A stretch of 64,000 nt of DNA from Methanosarcina barkeri 3 (GCF_000970305.1 NZ_CP009517.1:2108001-2172000), one strand, 5' to 3'. Counted from the stretch's first letter, positions 26,316-36,585 are shown. Program-made: numbers and translations. The notes: generated by a model not told the origin, from the letters alone.

Positions 26316-27131
26316 ATGCTGAAAATAGGAGTTATTGGTTGCGGATTTATTGGCGGACAGATTTGCAAGGCTATTGATAAAGGAATTATTGATGCAGAGT
26401 TGTATGCCCTCTGTGACTCTTCTGAGAGTAGAGTCCAGGAACTTACAGCCTCCCTGAAAAAGTATAGTCCGACCTCAATGACAATTGAAGAACTATTGCA
26501 AAATGTAGATCTTGTTATAGAATGTGCCTCTCAAAAAGCTGTCAGGTTAATAGTACCGCAAGCTCTTGAAGCTGGACGTAATGTGATGGTTATGAGTGTA
26601 GGCGCTCTTGCGGACGAAGAACTCAGAGAAAGGCTCTTCACACTTGCAAAGCAGAATAACTGCAAGCTCTATTTCCCTTCAGGTGCAGTTGCTGGCATTG
26701 ATGGAATAAACTCCGCCTCAGCAGCGGAAATCTCATCAGTTACCCTTACTACCAGAAAACCACCTATGGGCCTCGCTGGAGCTCCCCATGTTAAAGCTCT
26801 GGGAATTAAGCTCGAAACAATAGAAAAAGAAACCCTGCTTTTTGAAGGACCTGCCGCGGAAGCAGTCAAAGCCTTCCCTGCAAATGTCAATGTTGCAGCT
26901 ACAATAAGCCTGGCAGGCATAGGTTTTGAACGGACGAAAGTAAGAGTAATCGCTGACCCTGCCTTGTCCAGAAACGTACATGAGATAACTGTAGAAGGCG
27001 AATTTGGCAAACTTTCTACAAGAGTTGAAAACCTCCCCTCCCCGGAAAACCCGAAAACCAGTTATCTTGCCGCCCTTTCTGCAATTTCCACCCTGAAAAA
27101 GATCCTGAGTCCGGTCCAGATCGGCACCTGA
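26316..27131 (+). CDS. nadX: L-aspartate dehydrogenase
   Basis: NAD(P)-dependent oxidation of aspartate to iminoaspartate, the oxygen-independent first step of NAD synthesis. 271 residues. The Rossmann motif is GVIGCGFIGGQ (residues 4-14). The conserved ECASQKAVR, VMSVGALAD, FPSGAVAGIDGI and the catalytic-histidine segment SRNVHEI match the A. fulgidus-type enzyme. An in-frame ATG at 26274 falls in the repeat array; caggagc sits 5-10 bases before ATG 26316, so that start is chosen. It precedes nadA. Confidence 0.93.
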   Translation: MLKIGVIGCGFIGGQICKAIDKGIIDAELYALCDSSESRVQELTASLKKYSPTSMTIEELLQNVDLVIECASQKAVRLIVPQALEAGRNVMVMSVGALADEELRERLFTLAKQNNCKLYFPSGAVAGIDGINSASAAEISSVTLTTRKPPMGLAGAPHVKALGIKLETIEKETLLFEGPAAEAVKAFPANVNVAATISLAGIGFERTKVRVIADPALSRNVHEITVEGEFGKLSTRVENLPSPENPKTSYLAALSAISTLKKILSPVQIGT

Positions 27132-27254
27132 ATAGACAAAGCTTTTTTCAAAAAGTTTGTGGGCAAGCCTTTTTGAAAAAGCTTGAAGGTAAGCCACTTT
27201 TTGAAATGGAGTGTGGGACTCGGACGGCGATTAGGAAAGTTCACAAAAAATATT

Positions 27255-27358
27255 ATTCACAAATGATATTCACAAATGATATTCACAAATGATATTCACA
27301 AATGATATTCACAAATGATATTCACAAATGATATTCACAAATGATATTCACAAATATT
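27255..27358. repeat. 8 x 13 bp tandem repeat between nadX and nadA
   Basis: Eight units of attcacaaatgat, the last ending in att. The spacer also holds an inverted phrase 'caaagcttttttcaaaaag'/'ctttttgaaaaagcttg' near 27138-27185 that could end nadX transcription. No gene is seen in 27132-27571. Confidence 0.9.
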
Positions 27359-27571
27359 ATATAGTGCGGGAGAGTTAAGACGTAAGCTCTCAGAAGTAAA
27401 TGGCATCGTGCAAAAAGAGCGCGCTGGATGGAGTTCCATTACATTGCACTCCTTTTTACGTTTATTCGCCTGTTAAAACCTATTATATAAACTGATTATT
27501 TTAAGCTTGATCTTCAGTATCAGACCGGATCCTTGTTTCCGGATTCTACTTTAAAAACATACGGTGGTCCC

Positions 27572-28486
27572 ATGCAGCAAGCAGAGCTAATAGAAAGGAT
27601 CAAAGAACTCAAAATAAAACGAAATGCAGTTATTCTTGCTCATTACTATTCCCGTCCTGAGGTTCAGGATATTGCAGATTTTGTAGGAGACTCTCTTGGG
27701 CTTAGCCAGGAGGCTGTCCGTCAGACTGCTGATATAATCGTCTTTTGTGGCGTTCATTTCATGGGAGAAAGCGCTGCAATTCTCTGTCCTGAAAAAACAG
27801 TAATCTTGCCCGAAATCGATGCTACTTGCCCCATGGCAGACATGGTGAACATTGAAGGTCTTAAAAGAGAAAAAGAAAAGCACCCCGATGCTCTGGTGGT
27901 CTGTTATGTTAATAGTTCGGCTGCCATCAAGGCTGAGTCTTACATCTGCTGTACGTCTGCAAATGCCGTAGAGGTAGTAAATTCTCTGGAAGCTGATGAG
28001 ATAATTTTTGTGCCTGATAAAAACCTGGCTGCCTATGTTGAAGCCCGGACTGACAAAAAAATAATTCCCTGGGAGGGGCACTGCCCAACGCACCATCAGA
28101 TCCTGAGAGAGGATGTCCTGAAAATGAAGGAAAAGCATCCTGAAGCAAAGTTTATTGCACACCCCGAATGCCGCCCCGAGGTTCTGGAGCTTGCAGACCA
28201 TATAGCAAGCACGCGAGGGATGATAATATATGCAAAAAACTCTCCTGCAAAAGAGTTCATCATAGGTACGGAATGCGGACTCCTCCACGGGCTACATAAG
28301 GCAGCTCCCGAAAAGAAATACTACTGCATTTCGGAATTTGCCTGTTGCCCGAGCATGAAAATGGTAAATCTTGAGAAAATCCTGATATCGCTTGAAAAAC
28401 TCCAGCATATAGTCACTGTCCCATATGATGTGAGAATCAGGGCAAAAGAAGCACTTGACCGGATGCTCGCGGTAAAAATTCGATGA
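27572..28486 (+). CDS. nadA: Quinolinate synthase
   Basis: Condenses iminoaspartate with dihydroxyacetone phosphate to quinolinate using a [4Fe-4S] cluster. 304 residues, the archaeal-type length. Motifs include [20 protein letters not shown], the three cluster cysteines in [21 protein letters not shown] and [13 protein letters not shown], and [20 protein letters not shown]. The in-frame start at 27533 is rejected because ggtgg lies before ATG 27572 and the family begins [12 protein letters not shown]. Together with nadX and nadC it completes de novo NAD synthesis. Confidence 0.95.
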   Translation: MQQAELIERIKELKIKRNAVILAHYYSRPEVQDIADFVGDSLGLSQEAVRQTADIIVFCGVHFMGESAAILCPEKTVILPEIDATCPMADMVNIEGLKREKEKHPDALVVCYVNSSAAIKAESYICCTSANAVEVVNSLEADEIIFVPDKNLAAYVEARTDKKIIPWEGHCPTHHQILREDVLKMKEKHPEAKFIAHPECRPEVLELADHIASTRGMIIYAKNSPAKEFIIGTECGLLHGLHKAAPEKKYYCISEFACCPSMKMVNLEKILISLEKLQHIVTVPYDVRIRAKEALDRMLAVKIR

Positions 28487-28587
28487 GCATCTGGCGTTTA
28501 AAATCTTGTATGTGAGATCCACTTAATTTCAATGATGGGAAAAGTAGTAAGAAGCAGGTGAGAAATCTCACATACTTCATCTAACGT

Positions 28588-28680
28588 ACGTTTTTCTCAG
28601 ATCTGTACGTTTTTCTTAGATCTTTTTCTATCTGTACGTTTTTCTCAGATCTGTACGTTTTTCTCATATCTTTTTCTTAA
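28588..28680. repeat. Tandem repeat of gtacgtttttctcagatct
   Basis: Four to five copies of a unit near 19-21 bp, sometimes separated by tttttcta. It runs up to and slightly into the 3' end of the surface-protein gene that is read from the other strand. Confidence 0.8.
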
Positions 28681-30622
28681 ATATGCCATATCCAACAAGA
28701 ATCATGAAGAGCGGTAAGGAAATTGCCATAAATATCCTGGCTGTTCCCATTGGATTCTTTATTTTACTATTTCCATTTCCTGCATTTCCATAAAGAGCTG
28801 CTTTTCCTTCGCTTCCAAGATTTCTCAGGGTTTCCTGTATTTTTCCTGCCCCACTAACTTTCATTATATTTTGCCCTGTGTATTCCGTTATTGCGAAGAA
28901 GGAATAGCCAGGAGTTTCCGATTTAAAGTAAATGTAATTTTCGTCTTCTCTAACTTTTTCCGTGTAAAGAGGCTGCCAATTGCTATCATACCTTTGCAGG
29001 ACTACCTGAGCCTTACTGATATTATTATCTTTGATCCATTCCTTTTCAACCTTGAACTCTACAAATCCGCTTTTAATAGAAGTAGGAAGCCCTGCTCCAC
29101 TATCTCCTACCCAGATATTCACATATTTATATACTGTACCTTCAGGAGAAGTCGGGACAAGAGTGGATCTGTTTTTAAGTTCTTCTACAACTGTTGTTGT
29201 TTTTCGGAATGTTTTCTTCGGATTAAATTCAATATTTACAATGCACGTGGCATTTTTTGTAAAATCGAACTGGATAGGATAATCACTCACGATACTCCTG
29301 GTTGAAAGTTCCTTAACAGCAATATTGGTTGCAGGCTCGCTGGAAACAAGATTCATACCTGAATCATCAGAAGAATTCGAATCCTCATTTCCAGTATCGG
29401 AACTGCTATTATCTGCACTTTCGGTATCCGAACTTGTGTTACCTGAACTTTTGGTGTCTGAACTTGTGTTATCTGAACTATGAGTATCAGAGTTTCCACT
29501 GTTCAAGCTTACGATATCCGAGCTTTTAGTGCCTGAGTTTCCAGTATCCGTACTTGTACCTGAACTTACGGTGTCTGAGTTTCCAGTATCCGATTTTTTG
29601 TTATCTGAACTTCCGCTGCCTGAGTCTGAATCTCCTTTACCAGAATCTCCGTCATCCGAATCAGTAGAGGAACTTTTATCATCCGGGTTAGTATCTGAAC
29701 TACCACCGTCTAAACCGGAGTCCGAATTCCCATCATCCGGATTAGTGCCTGAATTGCCATCGTCTAAACCGGAATCCGAATTCCCATTATCCGGGTTAGT
29801 GCCAGTGCCTGAGTTATCATCGCTCGAACCGGGATCTGTATTTTTATCATTTGAGCCGGAATCCGAACTACCATCATTTGAGCCGGAATCTGAGCTTCCG
29901 TCACTTGAGCCGGAATCCGAGTTTTTATCACTTGAGCCAGAATCCGAACTACCATCATTTGAGCCGGAATCTGAGCTTCCGTCACTTGAGCCGGAATCCG
30001 AGTTTTTATCACTTGAGCCAGAATCCGAACTGCCATCACTTGAGCCAGAATCCGAACTACCATCATTTGAGCCGGAGTCTGAGTTTTTATCATTTGAGCC
30101 GGAATCTGAGCTTCCGTCACTTGAGCCAGAATCTGAACTACCATCACTTGAACCAGAATCCGAACTACCATCATTTGAGCCGGAATCCGAGTTTTTATCA
30201 CTTGAGCCGGAATCCGAACTACCATCGTTTGAGCCTGAATCTAAGCTACCGTCACTTGAGCCGGAACCTGAATTTTTGTCATTTGAACCAGAGTCTGAAC
30301 TTCCGTCACTTGAGCCAGAATCCGAACTACCATCACTTGAGCCTGAATCCACTTTGTTTGTGTCTGAATCTTCAGTATTCGTGTCTAAATTTCCACTGTT
30401 TGAAACTGAATCTCTTGCATCTGAACTTCCGCTATCTGAGACTGAATCTCCTGTATCTGAACTCCCACTATCTGAGACTGAATCTCCTGTATCTGAACTT
30501 CCACTATCTGAGACTGAGCTTCCGTTATTTCCTAGAGCATGGACCATACCGGGAGCCATTCCAAGGATTACTAGCGTTATCAATAGTATATAAAATAATG
30601 AATTACAAAAACCGGCTTTCAT
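28664..30622 (-). CDS. Ser-Asp repeat surface protein
   Basis: Exported cell-surface protein of 652 residues. A signal peptide (1-30) is followed by about 390 residues of Ser/Asp/Gly/Asn repeats (units such as SGSSDGSSDSGSNDKNSD), an extended stalk like that of SD-repeat adhesins. The C-terminal folded domain (about 440-600) contains ELSTRSIVSDYPIQFDF, WIKDNNISKAQVVLQRY and SETPGYSFFAITEYTG, which resembles the archaeal PGF-pre-PGF domain. A C-terminal helix (ARIFMAISLPLFMILVGYGI) plus KKK anchors it. There is no PGF motif before this helix. The opposite strand of the repeat is also open by chance. Confidence 0.8.
   Translation of the reverse strand: MKAGFCNSLFYILLITLVILGMAPGMVHALGNNGSSVSDSGSSDTGDSVSDSGSSDTGDSVSDSGSSDARDSVSNSGNLDTNTEDSDTNKVDSGSSDGSSDSGSSDGSSDSGSNDKNSGSGSSDGSLDSGSNDGSSDSGSSDKNSDSGSNDGSSDSGSSDGSSDSGSSDGSSDSGSNDKNSDSGSNDGSSDSGSSDGSSDSGSSDKNSDSGSSDGSSDSGSNDGSSDSGSSDKNSDSGSSDGSSDSGSNDGSSDSGSNDKNTDPGSSDDNSGTGTNPDNGNSDSGLDDGNSGTNPDDGNSDSGLDGGSSDTNPDDKSSSTDSDDGDSGKGDSDSGSGSSDNKKSDTGNSDTVSSGTSTDTGNSGTKSSDIVSLNSGNSDTHSSDNTSSDTKSSGNTSSDTESADNSSSDTGNEDSNSSDDSGMNLVSSEPATNIAVKELSTRSIVSDYPIQFDFTKNATCIVNIEFNPKKTFRKTTTVVEELKNRSTLVPTSPEGTVYKYVNIWVGDSGAGLPTSIKSGFVEFKVEKEWIKDNNISKAQVVLQRYDSNWQPLYTEKVREDENYIYFKSETPGYSFFAITEYTGQNIMKVSGAGKIQETLRNLGSEGKAALYGNAGNGNSKIKNPMGTARIFMAISLPLFMILVGYGIFKKKI
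29815..30345. repeat. Repeat block encoding the Ser-Asp stalk
   Basis: In-frame DNA repeat of 30 and 60 bp periodicities (variants of 'tgagccggaatccgaactac' and 'catcacttgagccagaatcc' on the plus strand). Units are nearly identical, so expansion or contraction by recombination is likely. Confidence 0.85.
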
Positions 30623-31267
30623 TTTTTATTTGCCTCCTCCCACAGTCTGTAAACAGAAACATCTGTACACCAGTAAATTATTGATAAATGATCATCTAAT
30701 TTACAGAAACAATATCCAGTGGTTTAATTCAGTAGGTTTTCTCCAATAAGCTGTTAGTCTAAGACATACTCTTTGTTCCAAGCCAATTTTTCTAGTCTGG
30801 TAGTGACAGAAGCAGAACCTGATTAAAGGGTCAAGGATCACTAACTATATCTGCCTGCCTCTTTGAAACTGGTCAACCTTTAACAGATATCAAAGGGAAG
30901 AACGGCAAGACATAAAACTTTGTTTTACTTAATATTATCCTTTCAGTAAATATACTCTTTAAATTATATAGTATATAATATATAAATTGAGTAATCTTTC
31001 CAAAAAAGAATGGATCAGATCACATCAACTCATATTAAATCACACCAACTCACATTAAATCACACCAATATTAAATCACATCAACTCATATCAAATTATA
31101 TCAGATCAAATCATATCAAATCAAATCAAATCATATCAAATCATATCAAATCATATCAGCAATCTTGAGTGAACGAAGTGAACGAAAAGTACACCAGAGT
31201 CTACCGAAGCAGAACCCGGGAAAGAAAATCCGATACCTTTAATACTTTATAACACTGCTTTGTTGTG
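30623..31267. other. Spacer with a 10 bp (atcaaatcat) repeat tract
   Basis: The minus-strand surface-protein promoter is at the left. From about 31019 to 31159 there is a tract of 10 bp and 20 bp units (catatcaaat, cacaccaactcacattaaat). No gene is seen. Confidence 0.7.
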
Positions 31268-32137
31268 ATGTCCGCAGGCATACGCACATATATGGAGATT
31301 ATAAGATACGGAAACTGCCTCATGGCAGGTTTTGCAGCCGTAATCGGAACATTGATAGCTTTTAATATCCTGGCTTCCAATGACCCCGGTTTTTATAGCC
31401 CTGAAAAATTTCCTTTCTTTTTTTCAGGTCTTGTGTTTATGGTCGTATTTTTGGTTGCAGGCGCAGGAAATGCCATTAATGACTATTTTGATGTCAGGAT
31501 AGACTCAATCAATCGTCCAGATAGGCCTATTCCATCAGGCAGGATGAAGTTAAAAGAAGCACTTTATTTTTCTTATATCCTGTTTACCCTCGGGACTCTT
31601 CTGGCTTTCTCAATCAACCCAATTTGCGGGTTAATTGCACTATTTAATTCCCTTCTACTCATCTTCTACGCAAAAACTCTCAAAGGCACTCCTCTATTAG
31701 GAAACCTGAGCATAGGCTACCTTACCGGCTCAAGCTTTTTATTCGGAGCCTCGGTTTTTGGGCTTGAAGGACTCAAAGACCTTTTTATACTCTTCCTGCT
31801 TGCAGCCCTTGCGATTACTGCCAGGGAAATTGTAAAGGATATTGAGGACATGGAAGGGGATAAAATTGAAGGAGCAGATACTCTGCCTCTTCGAGTAGGA
31901 GCAAAAAAAGCAAGCTACCTTGCAGTGCTTATAGGGTTTCTGGCAGTATTTTTGAGCCCTCTCCCTTATGTTCTGTCAGTACTTGGCCTGCGTTATCTTT
32001 ACCTTATCCTTCTGGCAGATCTGGGGTTTCTTGCAGCAATCTACCAGCTTCTTGCTCGCAACAATCCTACCAGATCTTCAAAAATGTTCAAGATTGCAAT
32101 GTTCTTTGCGCTTATTGCTTTTATCGCCGGGGTATAA
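31268..32137 (+). CDS. UbiA prenyltransferase, probable digeranylgeranylglyceryl phosphate synthase
   Basis: Membrane enzyme that would add the second geranylgeranyl chain to geranylgeranylglyceryl phosphate in archaeal ether-lipid synthesis. 289 residues, about eight or nine transmembrane helices. Both aspartate motifs of the UbiA family are present: [20 protein letters not shown] (about residues 65-84) and [20 protein letters not shown] (about 190-210). The length and the IPSGRM segment fit the archaeal DGGGP synthase group. GTG 31265 directly before the ATG could also start it. It converges on the SAM synthetase gene. Confidence 0.88.
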   Translation: MSAGIRTYMEIIRYGNCLMAGFAAVIGTLIAFNILASNDPGFYSPEKFPFFFSGLVFMVVFLVAGAGNAINDYFDVRIDSINRPDRPIPSGRMKLKEALYFSYILFTLGTLLAFSINPICGLIALFNSLLLIFYAKTLKGTPLLGNLSIGYLTGSSFLFGASVFGLEGLKDLFILFLLAALAITAREIVKDIEDMEGDKIEGADTLPLRVGAKKASYLAVLIGFLAVFLSPLPYVLSVLGLRYLYLILLADLGFLAAIYQLLARNNPTRSSKMFKIAMFFALIAFIAGV

Positions 32138-32159
32138 ATTTCTCCGGAAAAACCTCTTT

Positions 32160-33392
32160 TCAACATACAGGACATTTTCCTGCAACAAGTTCCATGGAGA
32201 AGGCCTGTATATTCTCAAGCTCTTTTTCCATTACCTCAGCCACTTCTTTTTCAACCTCACTCGCAGACCCTTTCTTCATTATAAGCTGGGCAGTTGCAAT
32301 CTGAGGCTGGTCGATTGGAGTTCCTATTTCACTCAAAAGCCAGACATAAACTTCGGAAATGTCAGGCACCTCGCTGTAGATATGCGCTGCGATCCTGTGG
32401 GAAAGAAGGTTGTAAACTTTTCCTGTATGGCTTACAGGGTTTTTACCTGCGGCAGCTTCACTGCTAACAGGACGGTTTAATGGAATTATTCCGTTTACCC
32501 GGTTTCCACGCCCTACCTGTCCACCATCTGCATCCTCAGCAGAAGTGCCGGTTACAGTGGTATAAATCCCTTGCAGCCCCCTACCCGGAACGTCAAGAGT
32601 GTTCAAGGAGACTGTAGGTTTAAGACACATACAGGACTCAAGTTCAGCCCTTGCTTTTTCTGCAAATCCGGCAGTAAACTCTTCAATACGGTTATGCAGC
32701 TCGATTTTCTTCTTAAAGTATGCTTCTTCTGATTCAACAAACCTATCCACAAGCGGCATTGCAACAGTCAGATGTATGTCTTCCCTGTGCCTGAGCCCCA
32801 TAACTTTTACATCTTCTCCGGATTCAGGATATTCCTTTTTGAACTTTCTCGAGTTCAGGTATCGCTCGCATTCGAAAACAAGCTTCTCGGTAGGACTGAG
32901 AGGAGCATATCCAACTGCTGCAGAAGTGTCATTTGCACCGAGAATTTCTTCTCCTCTGCTAAAGATATCCGTAAGTTCTGCAGAGCCTCTTTTTAGTTCA
33001 ATCTGATAGATGAGATTTTCAGGGTCCACAAAGCGGAGGTTATCCTGGATCCATTGCTGTGAAGTACCGACTGCAAGCTCGGGAACGTCGATTTCTATCC
33101 CCTGAGCTTCAAAAGTGGCCCTATCCCCTATAATAAGTTTCATAGGGCTTACAACTCTACCTCCTCCCAATTTTCCTTCCACTTCCCCTGCAACGAGCAT
33201 GCCTTTATCTATATTATAGTGCAGGATACTCCCGAAAGTCTCAAGGTACTTCCGGCTCAGATTTACTGAAATTTGTTCCATTATGGCATCACAAATATAG
33301 TCCGGATGTCCTAGACCTTTTCGTTCTACAACCTCAACCCTCTGGCGGTAAACTTCGGGTGCTTTTAATTCTTCTATAACTATATTTCTCAA
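32160..33392 (-). CDS. mat: S-adenosylmethionine synthetase, archaeal type
   Basis: Makes S-adenosylmethionine from methionine and ATP. 410 residues, the usual size of the archaeal MAT, which differs strongly from the bacterial MetK. Visible signatures are [20 protein letters not shown] near residue 23, [20 protein letters not shown], and [20 protein letters not shown] with [18 protein letters not shown]. It starts at TTG 33392 behind gggggt. Convergent with the prenyltransferase, with 22 bases between stops. Confidence 0.95.
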   Translation of the reverse strand: MRNIVIEELKAPEVYRQRVEVVERKGLGHPDYICDAIMEQISVNLSRKYLETFGSILHYNIDKGMLVAGEVEGKLGGGRVVSPMKLIIGDRATFEAQGIEIDVPELAVGTSQQWIQDNLRFVDPENLIYQIELKRGSAELTDIFSRGEEILGANDTSAAVGYAPLSPTEKLVFECERYLNSRKFKKEYPESGEDVKVMGLRHREDIHLTVAMPLVDRFVESEEAYFKKKIELHNRIEEFTAGFAEKARAELESCMCLKPTVSLNTLDVPGRGLQGIYTTVTGTSAEDADGGQVGRGNRVNGIIPLNRPVSSEAAAGKNPVSHTGKVYNLLSHRIAAHIYSEVPDISEVYVWLLSEIGTPIDQPQIATAQLIMKKGSASEVEKEVAEVMEKELENIQAFSMELVAGKCPVC

Positions 33393-33410
33393 ACTCTTAC
33401 CCCCAATTCT

Positions 33411-33762
33411 TTAAAAGGCACAGTCCCCTTAAATGGCGTCTCCTAAAGTACAGTTACCCTTAAGGTATATTCTCCTTAAAAGCACGTTTAAAGGTACATT
33501 TTCTCTAAAAAGTACTATTAAAAGGCATGTTTTTTTAAAGGACACTATTAAAAGCACGATTCCTTAAAGGCATAAGTACTTTAAGGCTTGATAATAACCG
33601 ATGTCTTATACTCCTCACTGAGACTTATAGTTCAATAGCACATCCTGAAGCTAATTCCCCTGATTTAACCTCAAGCCTTTTGCCTGACTAATCTCAAGCC
33701 TTTTGCCTGACTAATCTCAGCCTTTTGCCTGACTAATCTCAAGCCTCTGATCTGACTAATCT
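33411..33762. repeat. Two degenerate repeat tracts upstream of mat
   Basis: 33411-33600 holds diverged copies of a roughly 25-base phrase around 'ccttaaaggcac.att'. 33670-33762 has four copies of a 22-23 bp unit (ctcaagccttttgcctgactaat). No gene is seen in 33393-33862. Confidence 0.7.
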
Positions 33763-33862
33763 CAACCTTCTTGTCCGGTTAAGTGTCCAGAATTTACTAT
33801 TGCTCAGGTTTTAATTTTGATTGTAATTTTTGATTGTAATAAAGGATTGAAAATTGAAGTTG

Positions 33863-34612
33863 TTAAATGAATTCAATTTCTCCCGATGGTCCTTCTTTAC
33901 TTTTGTCTTTGTTTCCTGACTCTGGCTCATTTTCGTTTTCCGGAAGATGTTTCAGGTACTCCTGTATCATCATGGGAAAAACGTTTGCAGGTACAAAACG
34001 GACTCCAAGCTGTTCGGCCCACTTTTCAATCCCGTAATCACTTGCGATTACTGCAGCATCAAGCTCCTTGGCAAGAATGAGAACATCAATATCAGGAGCG
34101 CTATCAAGAATTCCATATCTAAGGGCAGCTCGATATTTATTTCGGAATTTGCCAATGATCCCCCCGATTACTTCCCTCTCAACCTCTTCCTTATACTCTT
34201 TTTTCTTATTTTGAGGATTTTCCATAAAGAGACATTCAGTAGCTGCCTCCCATATCGCATCCTCTGCTACTCCCATTCCCCGGTTAATTCTCTCCCGCAT
34301 GTAAGCAACATACTCATGAAAGATCTGAGAAGTTACGCTAACTCTATACCTGTCAGGAGATTTTTTTACAAGCCAGGTATCTATTTTAGCCACAACCTCC
34401 CTGTCACAGCCGTTGCGGCTTGCAAATTCGTACATCTCTTTGTATACTGACGGATAAGGTACGTAACAGCTTATCCCGAAATGCAGACGAGCATCGGCTA
34501 TCAGGTCAAGAATCGCTTTCATTCCCTCGCAAAGGGAAGCATAGCCCATAACCTCACGCGTCTGCAGGTCCGTTAATGCAGTAGTATCCAGCACAAATCT
34601 CTGCTTAAGCAT
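33863..34612 (-). CDS. RNA ligase partner protein (PIN-like, MJ1548/UPF0278 family)
   Basis: 249 residues. It has the start [16 protein letters not shown], the central [17 protein letters not shown], and the PIN-type acidic end [20 protein letters not shown] with [15 protein letters not shown]. These fit the archaeal family annotated as RNA ligase partner, a PIN-fold protein that usually sits beside the Pab1020-type RNA ligase gene. That ligase is not adjacent here. A charged low-complexity tail ([17 protein letters not shown]) ends it. Four acidic residues needed for a PIN nuclease centre seem present, but activity is not established. Confidence 0.85.
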   Translation of the reverse strand: MLKQRFVLDTTALTDLQTREVMGYASLCEGMKAILDLIADARLHFGISCYVPYPSVYKEMYEFASRNGCDREVVAKIDTWLVKKSPDRYRVSVTSQIFHEYVAYMRERINRGMGVAEDAIWEAATECLFMENPQNKKKEYKEEVEREVIGGIIGKFRNKYRAALRYGILDSAPDIDVLILAKELDAAVIASDYGIEKWAEQLGVRFVPANVFPMMIQEYLKHLPENENEPESGNKDKSKEGPSGEIEFI

Positions 34613-35082
34613 TTTTTCGAACCCTTTTGAGTAATCTTCTTTATCGTCTTATGTATTGATCAAAGATGAATAAAGTTCTTTGTTTTATTCTCTTTATTTA
34701 CCTGTATCTTAGTTTATTAGGAGAGCGACTTTTATTCTATTTGTTTAAACGACCTGCATTCTATTTACGTGACAATTTAGTTTTGATCACTTCTAACTTT
34801 CTTAGGATAATTAGTTATTTTCTTTCAGAGTATTTACTGTTTCTTTATTTCTCTACTGTTTTTGTGATCTACTTATTACACTTAGAAGAACATGTATTTT
34901 TTGATCAAAATCAATAACTGTATATAGTTTCAAGACCTATATTTCCATAGGGAAGTTTAAAACCAGAGACTAGAAAGCGGTTTAAAACGTATTTTGTAAA
35001 GTGTCTTCTAATGTTGTTTCGACTCAAATGCGAAAAGTATTTTCGGAACCACGTTGTAAAAAATATTTGCGTGTAATTTATA
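34613..35082. other. AT-rich spacer
   Basis: No acceptable gene. An open frame at 34666-34917 is Leu/Phe/Tyr-rich chance translation with no ribosome binding site. Confidence 0.5.
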
Positions 35083-35220
35083 TTATTTGCTTTTCCAGCT
35101 CTGGACCAATCTTCTCAGGTTGATATGCTGGTAAGCCAACGCCAGCAGGCAAAACGCAACTTAACAGTGTGAAGGACTGTGCCGAATTGGACATCTAAAA
35201 ATAAAACGATTCGGTATGAG
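35083..35220 (-). pseudogene. Possible transposase C-terminal remnant
   Basis: On the minus strand one frame reads VAFCLLALAYQHINLRRLVQ then SWKSK and a stop at 35085-35083. A neighbouring frame supplies the preceding QFGTVLHTVKLRF. Joined by a one- or two-base shift this gives a peptide that looks like the end of a DDE transposase. No ends or target duplication are seen, so the assignment is tentative. Confidence 0.4.
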
Positions 35221-35340
35221 AATGGGTAATAAGCTGAAACTGGGGAATATGATTTGAGTGCAAACACGGAGACAGTGAAGCCTTGTGTATGCTCAGCACA
35301 AGGTTTGGTGAGAAACCCTCTGGACATAGGAGGCAGCACA

Positions 35341-35688
35341 ATGAAAGAGTATTGTAACATTTGTGGCCGGGAACTTCTGGAAGATGTACTGGTTGTAGAC
35401 ACCAGCCTGGATATGAAACCAATAAAGTTCAAAGATGTTCAAGGGGATAAGTCCGATCTGATATGCATTGAGTGTGCAATTGACTCGGTTGAGAACCCAC
35501 CTTTCGTATGTTCGAGATGCGGCCAGCCAATCGAATTTAACGAAAAGTTCTATGTGTTCAGGGAGGCAACTGCAAAACCGGGAGGCCCAAAAGTTGACTT
35601 TAAAGAAACATGTCTCGAGGATAAATACGTCTGCAGCACATGTTTTTGTGAGGTCATGAACCCTGAGGGTGAAGGCAAAAAAGTCTAA
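35341..35688 (+). CDS. Small zinc-ribbon-like protein
   Basis: 115-residue cytoplasmic protein with ten cysteines, mostly in C-x2-C pairs: C5/C8, C42/C45, C57/C60, C98/C101 plus C91 and C103. It probably binds two zinc ions (or an iron-sulfur centre is possible). The central VCSRCGQPIEFNEKFYVFRE resembles a LIM/treble-clef half. ATG 35341 follows aggaggc at good distance, so the longer in-frame start at 35254 is rejected. Function unknown. Confidence 0.8.
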   Translation: MKEYCNICGRELLEDVLVVDTSLDMKPIKFKDVQGDKSDLICIECAIDSVENPPFVCSRCGQPIEFNEKFYVFREATAKPGGPKVDFKETCLEDKYVCSTCFCEVMNPEGEGKKV

Positions 35689-35836
35689 ACGGAAAAACCC
35701 TATAAACTTCATTCCTCTTTAGAAACTTTTGAATCCTTGAACAAGGACGGGGTTCGGTTCCTGGAAAAATCTCGCCAAGATAACACAGAACTGAAGAACC
35801 AGTTCTGTCACCCACTTTTTAATTTTTCTTTACTTT

Positions 35837-35924
35837 ATTGTCTTTCCTCTTTACTTCTATCGTCTTTCCTCTCTACTTCTATTGTCTTTCCTCTCTACTT
35901 CCATTGCCTTTCCCCTTTATTCCT
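35837..35924. repeat. 4 x 22 bp polypyrimidine tandem repeat
   Basis: Units att(g/c)tctttcctctctacttct begin at 35837, 35859, 35881 and 35903. The plus strand is almost pure pyrimidine here. It follows the zinc-ribbon gene; 35925-36192 is AT-rich with no gene and holds the promoter of the thioredoxin gene. Confidence 0.85.
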
Positions 35925-36192
35925 TTTGTATTTCTTCTTTACTTGTTTAGAACTTCCCGCTTAGAACTTCTGGATAAAGAAGCGATTTAAGAGGCTTTTT
36001 AAGGGATTTTCTAAAGCAGCGTAAACTTTAATTTTACAAAGCATAAATATTAATCTTATAAAAATAGATAATATTGACATAATAAAAGCAATCTCATATA
36101 CAAAATGCAATGAACTGAATAACTGATTTCGATAGGCCTTAAACTTGATTAATTTATTCTGTTAACTTGTTCATAACTTTGGGGGTAATTAA

Positions 36193-36585
36193 TTGAACGG
36201 AAGCAATGTTATGGAAATTGGAGATATGACATGGGGAGAAGTAGTAGAAAGCTCTAAAAAGCCGGTTATTATAATGTTCTACAGCCCTACCTGCCCTTAC
36301 TGCAAAGCTATGGAACCTTATTTTATGAACTATGCAAACGAATTCAAGAGTTCAGCCGTTTTTGCCCGCATGAACATTGAAACGAATCCCTGGACTGTTG
36401 AAAGGTTTGGAGTTCAGGGCACGCCTACTTTTAAGTTTTTCTGCCATGGAAGACCTGTATGGGAGCAAGTAGGCCAGGTTTATCCTTCCATATTGAAAAC
36501 TGCGGTTGAAGATATGATTAACTCCGGGGAAGAGTGCATAAGAAAAAGCACTCCAATTGGCCAGGATATCACAGGATATGCTTAA
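36193..36585 (+). CDS. Thioredoxin-family protein
   Basis: Thiol-disulfide oxidoreductase of 130 residues. The active site is CPYC in MFYSPTCPYCKAMEPYF (Cys near residues 34 and 37), and the cis-proline segment is GVQGTPTFKFF. CPYC is the glutaredoxin-type dithiol, but the length and fold features are thioredoxin-like. There is no signal peptide. It starts at TTG behind gggggt, as several genes here do. A C-terminal extra cysteine (EECIRKS) is present. Confidence 0.9.
   Translation: MNGSNVMEIGDMTWGEVVESSKKPVIIMFYSPTCPYCKAMEPYFMNYANEFKSSAVFARMNIETNPWTVERFGVQGTPTFKFFCHGRPVWEQVGQVYPSILKTAVEDMINSGEECIRKSTPIGQDITGYA

Noticed and set aside
29529-30593. Long plus-strand frame (Pro/Glu/Ser repeats) opposite the SD protein
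   Set aside because: Mirror of the Ser-Asp codon repeats; the minus-strand frame has a signal peptide, a folded domain and an anchor, the plus frame has none.
34666-34917. 83-residue hydrophobic frame
   Set aside because: No ribosome binding site and chance-like Leu/Phe/Tyr composition in AT-rich DNA.
35737-35964. 75-residue frame over the polypyrimidine repeat
   Set aside because: Ser/Leu/Phe repeats are simply the translated 22 bp array.
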